Shown piece after piece: positions 1 to 6,023 of a stretch of 7,644 nt of DNA. This stretch comes from Bacteroidales bacterium (GTDB lineage Bacteria > Bacteroidota > Bacteroidia > Bacteroidales > FEN-979): NCBI GenBank assembly GCA_023231065.1, contig JALNWE010000105.1, forward strand, positions 1 to 7,644. The letters run 5' to 3'. A program made the translations under genes and the position numbers. Under the pieces are notes generated by a model, which was not told where the DNA came from, ran no database searches, and was given only the letters and a program-made list of their open reading frames with translations. Numbering within the stretch: position 1 is the first letter of the stretch; the number at the start of each line of letters is the position of its first letter.

Positions 1-591
1 AAAAATAGCAGGGCCAAGGCTCCTGGCAGGATTCACAGAGGTTCCGGTTACCGGAATGGTGACAAGATGGATCAGCATCAAGGTTACTCCGATTGCTAAA
101 CCTGCCATCGCCCCGTTCCCAAATTTTGAGGTTGTTCCCAGGATCACGAAAATGAAAAGGAATGTCATCACCGCTTCGATGATAAAAGCGCTAAGGGTGT
201 TATAACCGCCATTATATCCTTCACCCCATCCATTGGAACCCAATCCCCATTCACCGAGGACAAAACCGGGACGACCGGAAACAATCAGATAAAGAACAGC
301 AGCTGCCGCTATTCCACCCAGGCATTGAGCGATAATATAACCAATAGCATCCTTGACTTCCATTTTTCCTGCTGTTAAAACTCCGATGGTGACGGCGGGA
401 TTAATGTGGCAACCGGAAATTCCCCCGATTGTATATGCCATGGCCACAACGGAAAAACCAAATGCAATGGCAATTCCTAATAAACCAATCCCTGAAGGAC
501 CTGTGCCAGTAATACCGGCGATCACCGCGGAACCACAGCCAAAAAGGACAAGGCTGAAAGTCCCGACAAATTCTGCTGCATACTTTTTCAT
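1..591 (-). CDS. aqpZ: AqpZ-type aquaporin (MIP family water channel), 3' end beyond window
   Basis: This inner-membrane channel of the major intrinsic protein family passes water passively. The visible 197 residues begin MKKYAAEFVGTF and carry both half-helix signatures, NPA at 64-66 (in HINPAVT) and NPA at 187-189 (in SVNPARSLGP). The four positions that form the selectivity filter in E. coli AqpZ (F43, H174, T183, R189) are matched by F44, H175, T184 and R190, which points to a water-selective channel rather than a glycerol facilitator. About 35 C-terminal residues, including most of the last membrane helix, lie beyond the left edge, judging from the 231 residues of E. coli AqpZ. The ATG start is set by the conserved K-K-Y-x-A-E-F-x-G-T opening; no Shine-Dalgarno site precedes it. 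It is transcribed divergently from the nucleotidyltransferase gene, with no apparent functional link. Confidence 0.95.
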   Translation of the reverse strand, partial: MKKYAAEFVGTFSLVLFGCGSAVIAGITGTGPSGIGLLGIAIAFGFSVVAMAYTIGGISGCHINPAVTIGVLTAGKMEVKDAIGYIIAQCLGGIAAAAVLYLIVSGRPGFVLGEWGLGSNGWGEGYNGGYNTLSAFIIEAVMTFLFIFVILGTTSKFGNGAMAGLAIGVTLMLIHLVTIPVTGTSVNPARSLGPAIF

Positions 592-616
592 GTTTTATTT
601 TTTTGAAATGATCCAA

Positions 617-648
617 TAAAGGTAAATGAAATTATAAATAGATTGCAA
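617..648 (-). promoter_or_regulatory. candidate Bacteroidota promoter for the aquaporin gene
   Basis: Read on the minus strand, a TTG (-33 element, 646-648) is followed after 21 bases by TACCTTTA (617-624), which matches seven of eight positions of the Bacteroidota -7 element TAnnTTTG. It lies about 25 bases upstream of the aquaporin ATG, giving a short leader. The region is AT-rich, so a chance match is possible. Confidence 0.35.
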
Positions 649-734
649 GTCACTGATTTTAATAATTTTTTCGTTTTGACGATTTTTGGATTTTAGGCTT
701 TTGTATGAGGGCTTCCAGATTGACCGGTTTTGAT

Positions 735-742
735 TACTTTTG
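735..742 (+). promoter_or_regulatory. candidate -7 promoter element (TACTTTTG) for the nucleotidyltransferase-nuclease pair
   Basis: TACTTTTG is an exact match to the Bacteroidota -7 consensus TAnnTTTG. No good TTG lies at the expected distance; the nearest candidate is a degenerate TTC at 713-715, 19 bases upstream. Transcription would begin just downstream, leaving a leader of about 10-15 bases before the ATG at 761. If correct, the in-frame TTG at 740-742 is part of the promoter and cannot be the start codon. The remainder of the 592-760 intergenic region is AT-rich, and I see nothing else in it. Confidence 0.45.
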
Positions 743-760
743 AAAAAGAATAAAAGATCC

Positions 761-1474
761 ATGAAAGCGCTTATCCTTGCGGCTGGTCTCGGGACCCGTT
801 TAAAGCCCGTCACCGACAAGATCCCCAAAGCATTGGTTGTCGCGGAGGGAAAAACATTGCTCCAACATGCCCTTGAGCATATCAGATTATACGGGATCCG
901 TGAGGTGATCGTTAACGTGCATCATTTTCCGGAATTGATTGTGGACTATCTGCGGGACCATGATAATTTTGGTTTGGAAATAACAATATCCGATGAATCG
1001 GATCAACTATTGGAAACCGGCGGCGGACTGAAAAAAGCAGCCTGGTATTTCAGTGATGGCTTGCCATTTCTAGTGCGGAACGTGGACGTGCTGTCAAATC
1101 TTAACTTATCAGCAATGACTGCTTTTCACCTGGGGAAAAAGTCCCTTGTTACCTTGGCAATCCGTCAAAGGGAAACATCCCGCTATTTTTTATTTGATGA
1201 TAAAATGAACCTGTCCGGCTGGGAAAATCGTAAAACCGGTGAACAACGGATCACCCGGAAAGCCGGTATTTATCTGCCTTATGCTTTCAGCGGGATTCAG
1301 ATTGTAAACCCTGCCATTTTCCCCATGATCACTGAAACCGGAAAATTTTCACTCACCGATCTCTACCTCCGCCTTTCGTGCAACCAAACCCTTTCAGGAT
1401 ACCTTGAAATGAAATCTTTCTGGAAAGATGCCGGAAAATTTAATAGTCAATGGTCAATAGTCAATAGTCAATAG
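761..1474 (+). CDS. sugar-1-phosphate nucleotidyltransferase (NTP_transferase family, MurU-like)
   Basis: This cytoplasmic enzyme is expected to join a sugar-1-phosphate to an NTP, giving an NDP-sugar and pyrophosphate. The 237-residue protein opens with the family signature G-x-G-T-R-L-x-P-x-T-x-x-x-P-K-A-L (residues 9-25; K23 is the usual phosphate-binding lysine). It continues with TGGGLKKA (86-93), the metal-binding NVDVL (107-111, D109), AFSGIQ (175-180) and a C-terminal WKDAGK whose D223 fits the second metal-binding aspartate. Length and motif order resemble MurNAc-1-phosphate uridylyltransferase MurU of peptidoglycan recycling. A mannose-1-phosphate guanylyltransferase or another sugar specificity cannot be excluded, and no AmgK-like kinase is visible. 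I chose ATG 761 over the upstream in-frame TTG at 740 because the family starts M-K-A-L-I-L-A-A-G and TTG 740 falls inside the predicted -7 element. The last 10 residues are encoded by a 7-bp tandem repeat, so the C-terminus may differ from relatives. Confidence 0.85.
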   Translation: MKALILAAGLGTRLKPVTDKIPKALVVAEGKTLLQHALEHIRLYGIREVIVNVHHFPELIVDYLRDHDNFGLEITISDESDQLLETGGGLKKAAWYFSDGLPFLVRNVDVLSNLNLSAMTAFHLGKKSLVTLAIRQRETSRYFLFDDKMNLSGWENRKTGEQRITRKAGIYLPYAFSGIQIVNPAIFPMITETGKFSLTDLYLRLSCNQTLSGYLEMKSFWKDAGKFNSQWSIVNSQ

Positions 1475-1492
1475 TCAATGGTCAATAATCAA
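1444..1492. repeat. seven tandem 7-bp units (consensus TAGTCAA) across a stop/start junction
   Basis: Seven contiguous heptamers read TAGTCAA, TGGTCAA, TAGTCAA, TAGTCAA, TAGTCAA, TGGTCAA and TAATCAA. The array covers the last nine sense codons and the TAG stop (1472-1474) of the nucleotidyltransferase gene, and also the ATG (1478-1480) and first codons of the nuclease gene. Because 7 is not a multiple of 3, the array is read in a shifting frame, and gain or loss of one unit changes which frame enters the next gene. Copies with TGG give an ATG when joined to the preceding A (CAATGG), and copies with TAG give a TAG stop in one frame. Confidence 0.95.
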
Positions 1493-4378
1493 TCGAACCT
1501 GCCTTCCTCCTTTCTTGAAAAAACCGCCCGGCACCTGATTAGCAATTATGGCACAGAACTTTCGGAAATCTGTGTAATCCTTCCGAATCGGAGGGCGGGA
1601 CTCTTTCTGAGGAAATTTTTAGCTGCCGGACTTTCAAAACCTGTCTGGTCGCCAGCCATATATTCTATTGAAGATTTCATGGCTTCCCTTTCAGGATTAA
1701 AGGAAACCGAACCTGTTCATTTGCTCCTTGATCTCTATTCGGTCCATCGCGATCTGAATAAAGAAAAACCCCAGTCTTTTGATGAATTTTTAAAATGGGG
1801 GCCACAATTATTATCCGATTTTAATGATATTGATCGTTATCTGGCCGATGCCGGGGCCCTGTTCGGATTCCTTGACGAAGCGCGGGCCATCAACCTCTGG
1901 AACCTTGACAAATCACCCCTGACCGAGTTTCAGCAAAATTACCTCCGGTTTTATCATTCATTGTCCTCCTATTATTCCATGCTTACGCATCGTCTTCTCG
2001 AAAGGGGAGAAGGATATCAGGGACTTATTTTCCGCCAGGCCTTTTTACGACTTGAAAAAGGCGAATCGGTTTTGCCTTTGAAAATGTATCTTTTCGCGGG
2101 GTTTAATGTCCTGACAAAAGCAGAAGAAAAAACCATGGAATATTTGTTCCGGGCTGGCAGGGCTGATTTTTTATGGGATGCTGACCACTTTTATCTCGAT
2201 AATCCTGTCCGGGAGGCTGGGACTTACCTCCGTCAGTGGTTTTCGAAAGACCGGGCTGCCGAAAAAAAGTGGATATCTGACGATTACCGCGAAGGCGCTA
2301 AGGAAATAGAAATTATCGGGATACCCGATGTTGCCGGTCAGGTAAAATACTGCGGGGAATTACTGCAAAAAATGACTGATAAACCGGATGAACGAACGGC
2401 TATTGTCCTGCCGGATGAGCAGCTTCTGATTCCCCTCCTGAATTCACTTCCTGATTCGATAGATTCCCTGAATATCACCATGGGACTTCCTCTAAAACAG
2501 ACTCCCGTCGCGGATCTCCTTGACCTTGTTTTTCAGATGCATCTCCATACATCCGGAATGAAAGGAGGTAAGCCGATAGCCAAACATTTTTATTTCAGGG
2601 ATGTGATAAAAATTCTGCAACATCCGTTGTTGGTCAGGATTGCCGAGCCGGCATGGGCTGGCTCAGGCCTGACATTGAGCGATATGGTGAACAGGATACG
2701 CGCGGGTACGCGGGTATTTGTTGGAAAAGATGATCTGGTCGAAAACGATTTATTCACGCCAGGGTTTGACTTTCTCAATCCGTTTTTTGAGTCCTGGAAT
2801 GTCCCCATCGACGCCATCCGCGGTCTCCGCCAAATCGCCGGATTGATCCGCGATACGGAACCTGAGTACGCGTTTGTGTTTGCCCGTTTATTGAACCAGT
2901 TGGACCAGGTACTGTTTGCCAATCCGGATTATTTTACATGGCAGACTGTCTATCAATTATACCGGCAAATGGTCGTAAGCTCTTCCATGCCATTTTATGG
3001 AGAACCCCTGAGCGGCTTGCAGGTAATGGGTATGCTGGAAACCCGGTCGCTGGATTTTGATCAGATTATTATTCTTTCCTGTAATGAAGGAATCCTTCCC
3101 GCAGGAAAGACAACACACTCCTTCATTCCTTTTGATATAAAAAGGGAATTTGGATTACCGGATTATCAGCAAAAAGATGCAGTTTATGCTTACCATTTTT
3201 ACCGTTTGATACAAAGGGCGCGAAAAGTCTGGTTGTTGTACAACACTGAACCTGATTTGTTGGGAAGCGGTGAAAAAAGTCGCTTCATTCACCAAATACT
3301 AAACGAACTGCCAGACTGGAACCCGAAGATCACAATCCGCGAGCGATACCTGATTACTCCTCTGCCAGGCGTCCTGACAAATACACCGATATCCATTGAA
3401 AAAACGGAAGAAATCCGCGGGAAACTATTGCAAAAGGCCCTGGATGGTTATTCGCCCACGGCCCTCAACGCCTATCGTAAATGTTCATTACGCTTTTACT
3501 TTTCCGAGATAGCCCAGCTCCGCGAACCGGACGAAGTGGAGGACACCATCGATCCAAGGACCCTGGGAAATGCCGTTCACGAATCACTGAACAAGCTCTA
3601 CCAGTCAGTAAAAGGGATCCCGCTGAATAAAGGGTTGATTCAATCTATGATTTCAGGGATTGATCAGGTTGTGGATAAAGCATTTCAGGAAAAATTTAAA
3701 GGTTCGGCTATCACTTATGGCAAGAACCTTTTATTGGTGAATGTGGCAAAGATCATGATCCGGAATTTTTTAAAAACCGAAATACAATCTGTTGAAGAAT
3801 TGCAGCAAAATGGGAAAACCATCACTGTTGTTGTACTTGAACACCGGTTGTATCGAGCGGTACAAATCCCGTCTGAAGGAAAGCTCCTGGATGTTACCCT
3901 CAAGGGGTTTGTCGACCGGGTCGATCGCGTGGACGGTGAGATCTGGGTGATTGACTATAAAACCGGATATACCGAAAAAAACGAGCTCCGTATCAACGAC
4001 TGGAATGCCCTGTATCATGATCCAAAGCTGGACAAGGGATTTCAGCTCCTTTATTATAGCCTGCTGGTCCCATTTGTTTTAAAAGGCGTTAGGACAAGGG
4101 CAGGAATCGTTTCAATGAAAAAAACCGGAAATGGGTTTATGACGGTTCAGATTCCTGTCGGCGAAACCATGCTTGCGGACCATGAGGGGATCTCTTTATC
4201 AGAAAGAAAAGATCCTGTAAGGGTCACTGATAAGATTACTGAAACCGATCTTGAAAAATTTGAAATTGTTATTTGCGATCTGTTATCGGAGATCTATGAT
4301 ATGAACACCCGGTTTGAGCAAACCGGAAACGCGGAGGTTTGTATACTTTGCCCTTATAAAATGTTGTGCCAGCGGTGA
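1478..4378 (+). CDS. AddB-like PD-(D/E)XK nuclease with inactive helicase-like region and Fe-S cluster motif
   Basis: This is the probable nuclease subunit of an AddAB-type enzyme that processes double-strand DNA ends for recombination. The 966-residue protein has a helicase-like front part: VILPNRRAG at 33-41 corresponds to motif Ia, and LETRSLDFDQIIIL with CNEGILP (520-541) resembles the late UvrD-like motifs. I find no GxGKT Walker A, so this subunit is unlikely to hydrolyse ATP itself. The C-terminal nuclease domain shows H701, D813 (GFVDRVD), D826 and K828 (IDYKTG), and Q856 (FQLLYYSLL). Four cysteines, C669 and then C955, C958 and C964 (CX2CX5C), match the spacing of the AddB 4Fe-4S cluster. 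The start lies in the heptamer repeat, 3 bases after the previous stop, without a Shine-Dalgarno site, so translation is probably coupled to the upstream gene. No in-frame ATG lies between it and the conserved region. An AddA-like UvrD helicase, often adjacent in Bacteroidota, is absent here. Confidence 0.88.
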   Translation: MVNNQSNLPSSFLEKTARHLISNYGTELSEICVILPNRRAGLFLRKFLAAGLSKPVWSPAIYSIEDFMASLSGLKETEPVHLLLDLYSVHRDLNKEKPQSFDEFLKWGPQLLSDFNDIDRYLADAGALFGFLDEARAINLWNLDKSPLTEFQQNYLRFYHSLSSYYSMLTHRLLERGEGYQGLIFRQAFLRLEKGESVLPLKMYLFAGFNVLTKAEEKTMEYLFRAGRADFLWDADHFYLDNPVREAGTYLRQWFSKDRAAEKKWISDDYREGAKEIEIIGIPDVAGQVKYCGELLQKMTDKPDERTAIVLPDEQLLIPLLNSLPDSIDSLNITMGLPLKQTPVADLLDLVFQMHLHTSGMKGGKPIAKHFYFRDVIKILQHPLLVRIAEPAWAGSGLTLSDMVNRIRAGTRVFVGKDDLVENDLFTPGFDFLNPFFESWNVPIDAIRGLRQIAGLIRDTEPEYAFVFARLLNQLDQVLFANPDYFTWQTVYQLYRQMVVSSSMPFYGEPLSGLQVMGMLETRSLDFDQIIILSCNEGILPAGKTTHSFIPFDIKREFGLPDYQQKDAVYAYHFYRLIQRARKVWLLYNTEPDLLGSGEKSRFIHQILNELPDWNPKITIRERYLITPLPGVLTNTPISIEKTEEIRGKLLQKALDGYSPTALNAYRKCSLRFYFSEIAQLREPDEVEDTIDPRTLGNAVHESLNKLYQSVKGIPLNKGLIQSMISGIDQVVDKAFQEKFKGSAITYGKNLLLVNVAKIMIRNFLKTEIQSVEELQQNGKTITVVVLEHRLYRAVQIPSEGKLLDVTLKGFVDRVDRVDGEIWVIDYKTGYTEKNELRINDWNALYHDPKLDKGFQLLYYSLLVPFVLKGVRTRAGIVSMKKTGNGFMTVQIPVGETMLADHEGISLSERKDPVRVTDKITETDLEKFEIVICDLLSEIYDMNTRFEQTGNAEVCILCPYKMLCQR

Positions 4379-4385
4379 CGACCCC

Positions 4386-5882
4386 TCATTCCGAAAAAAT
4401 ACAAGCTTCATACACATAAAGGTCAGCATCTTTCCATCCATCCCACCCGATGCCGGCTTTATCGCGGGCACAATGACCTAAAAATTCCTCTTTATTCCAT
4501 CCTGTTTCAGTCGCGACCTGTGGGAGAAAAGTTCCTGAGAAATACCCCTTTTTAATATATATTCCGTGTTTACCCAAAATAATATCATCGGGGGAATAGA
4601 CTCTTTTCATGGGAGATAAAACAGAAATCTCAATTTCCAGTTGGTCAACCTCGGCGGGCGAAACCGGGCTGAAACGCGTATCTTCGGTGGAGGAAGCAAT
4701 TGCCATCTCCTGTATGACTTTATACAATGGGATATCGGACGTAAACCTTCCGATACATCCCCTCAGCTCACCTTTTTCCTTAAGTGTGACAAAAGCGCCA
4801 GCCTTCATCAGCAGATTCTCCGAAAAGCCAGAGGCATCGATTTCAGGGACCTTTCTTTCCCTTACATAACTTGAAACAGTCGCCCGCGCAATTTTCAATA
4901 GGGTTGTTTGTTCGTCTTTTGAGAAATCAAAACCTGTCCCTTCTTTCTCTTTGGTCCTGGTTACAGCCAGCGACCAGTATCCTACAACCTGGGTCTTATC
5001 CCCGTATTTTGAATCGCCGGAGTTCATATAATGAACCGGATTGATCTTAATCTCCGGATCATTTGCTGTCATGTATAATAAGGTCAAAACGCTGGTCCAT
5101 CCGCAAAGGTTGGTTACCAGGTTAGGAACAATTTTCCCCTTTGACTGGTGTAGCGTTTTGATCAGGTTTTCAGGGGAATTGGAAACAATGGCGTCACAGG
5201 TGGTTTTATCTTCAGCAATGGCGTCGGTGTAAGAAGGATAATGTGAAAAATCGGTACTGATAATAAAAAGATTTCTATCGTTGAAATAAGGTTTCAGGGC
5301 ACAGGCTATCTTTTTGCAGGTTTCCTCCGATTGAGTGCCCAGGACGATCGGAACAATCTGGAAATTTTTTTTCAGATGAACCTGCAGGAATGGGATCTGT
5401 ACTTCAATACTGTGTTCTGTGTGATCTGCTTCAGGGTTAAAAACGAACACCTGGTTTTCATCAATCAGTTTGTCGGCAAGGGAAATATTCACTTTGACGG
5501 AACCCAGGGGCGTCACATAATCACCTTTGTTATAAATGGAAGCGCCCATGAAGGAAACCTGGTGGCTGGAGGCAATCACAAAAATATTATCATATTCCTT
5601 ATCCGGATCCAGTTGGTTATAAGCGCTGGCAGCGACCTGTCCGGAATAAACATAACCTGCGTGGGGACAAATAATCGCTGCAACATTATTAAAAGTCCGC
5701 GGTTTGCATTTTGAAAATAATGATGACAGGTTTGATCTTAATTCCTGCGGATTTCCCGGGTAAAAACGTCCCGCTGCCGCGGCTTGCCTGTCCTCCCGTT
5801 GAGGTTTATCCTGGGGAGAACAGCTTGAATGGAAACCGAAAAGTAATCCCATAACCAATGTCCCTCTTAAAAACCTTTGCAT
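4386..5882 (-). CDS. AmmeMemoRadiSam protein B/A fusion (MEMO1-like plus AMMECR1-like), predicted exported lipoprotein
   Basis: The 498-residue protein joins two domains of the AmmeMemoRadiSam system, whose biochemical role in bacteria is not established. Residues 34-308 are MEMO1-like, in the fold of LigB-type extradiol dioxygenases: AAGRFYPG, PHAGYVYSG (H74), SSH (H107), TPLG, EHSIEVQIPFL (156-166), STDFSHY (D211, H214), NLCG (C260) and NSGD (287-290). H74, H107, D211, H214 and C260 correspond to H49, H81, D189, H192 and C244 of human MEMO1, so the metal site looks intact. Residues 320-498 are AMMECR1-like: LRGCIG (373-378), DTRFSPV, LEIEISVLSP (415-424), SGTFLPQVA (449-457) and the FLGHC...KAGIG stretch. 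The first 20 residues form a signal peptide followed by Cys21. The radical SAM partner is not in the window. The gene is divergent from the spermidine-synthase-like gene and convergent with the nuclease gene. The domain calls are firm; substrate and reaction are unknown. Confidence 0.92.
   Translation of the reverse strand: MQRFLRGTLVMGLLFGFHSSCSPQDKPQREDRQAAAAGRFYPGNPQELRSNLSSLFSKCKPRTFNNVAAIICPHAGYVYSGQVAASAYNQLDPDKEYDNIFVIASSHQVSFMGASIYNKGDYVTPLGSVKVNISLADKLIDENQVFVFNPEADHTEHSIEVQIPFLQVHLKKNFQIVPIVLGTQSEETCKKIACALKPYFNDRNLFIISTDFSHYPSYTDAIAEDKTTCDAIVSNSPENLIKTLHQSKGKIVPNLVTNLCGWTSVLTLLYMTANDPEIKINPVHYMNSGDSKYGDKTQVVGYWSLAVTRTKEKEGTGFDFSKDEQTTLLKIARATVSSYVRERKVPEIDASGFSENLLMKAGAFVTLKEKGELRGCIGRFTSDIPLYKVIQEMAIASSTEDTRFSPVSPAEVDQLEIEISVLSPMKRVYSPDDIILGKHGIYIKKGYFSGTFLPQVATETGWNKEEFLGHCARDKAGIGWDGWKDADLYVYEACIFSE
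5820..5882 (-). other. signal peptide with possible lipobox (Cys21) of the AmmB-AmmA fusion
   Basis: The N-terminus MQRFLRGTLVMGLLFGFHSSC has a basic n-region (R3, R6), a hydrophobic core at residues 8-17 and a cysteine at 21 preceded by small residues S19-S20. It is followed by a polar, charged linker (SPQDKPQRED) before the MEMO domain begins at about residue 34. This is the layout of a type II signal peptide. The H at position -3 is unusual for a lipobox, so cleavage by signal peptidase II is likely but not certain. Confidence 0.6.
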
Positions 5883-5920
5883 TGTTAACCTGACCTTATT
5901 ATATGATCATCGAAGTTAAA

Positions 5921-5949
5921 CGCCGGTGAAGATCACTTTATCAACGGCG
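5921..5949. repeat. nested inverted repeat in a divergent intergenic region
   Basis: An inner perfect inverted repeat, GTGA-AGA-TCAC (5926-5936), sits inside an outer pair CGCCG (5921-5925) and CGGCG (5945-5949). It lies 38 bases upstream of the minus-strand AmmB-AmmA ATG and about 20 bases before the -33 element of the plus-strand promoter. That is a sensible place for an operator acting on either gene. The stems are short, and a chance origin is quite possible. Confidence 0.35.
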
Positions 5950-5968
5950 GCTGGAATTTCTGCACCTG

Positions 5969-5998
5969 TTGCAAAAAGGACCAGATTTCGTATATTTG
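5969..5998 (+). promoter_or_regulatory. Bacteroidota-type promoter for the spermidine-synthase-like gene
   Basis: TTG at 5969-5971 is followed after 19 bases by TATATTTG (5991-5998), an exact match to the -7 consensus TAnnTTTG at typical spacing. Transcription would start near 6003-6006, leaving a leader of about 20 bases before the ATG at 6024. The leader has no Shine-Dalgarno site, as is common in this phylum. This is the best promoter match in the window. On the opposite strand I found no comparable element for the AmmB-AmmA gene. Confidence 0.65.
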
Positions 5999-6023
5999 AT
6001 CAAAATCCATGTAAAGATACGAT

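Noticed and set aside
401..616. 71-codon minus-strand open frame overlapping the aquaporin
   Set aside because: It is an alternative frame of the aquaporin gene; the AqpZ motifs are all in the other frame.
353..619. 88-codon plus-strand open frame
   Set aside because: It lies antisense to the aquaporin coding region and has no recognisable domain.
740..760. Upstream TTG start for the nucleotidyltransferase, adding seven residues (MKKNKRS)
   Set aside because: The TTG lies inside the exact TAnnTTTG promoter element, and the family normally begins at the M-K-A-L-I-L-A-A-G encoded from ATG 761.
1444..1492. The heptamer array as a CRISPR or an integration site
   Set aside because: The units are 7 bp, contiguous and without spacers; no integrase, cas gene or flanking duplication is present.
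2590..2922. 110-codon minus-strand open frame
   Set aside because: It is antisense to the AddB-like gene, which is well supported throughout by its frame and motifs.
5331..5714. 127-codon plus-strand open frame
   Set aside because: It is the shadow of the MEMO1-like domain on the opposite strand, whose metal-site motifs are intact.
5898..5903. TATAAT on the minus strand as a -10 box for the AmmB-AmmA gene
   Set aside because: Bacteroidota use TAnnTTTG rather than TATAAT; no matching -33 element was found, and it lies only about 16 bases before the ATG.
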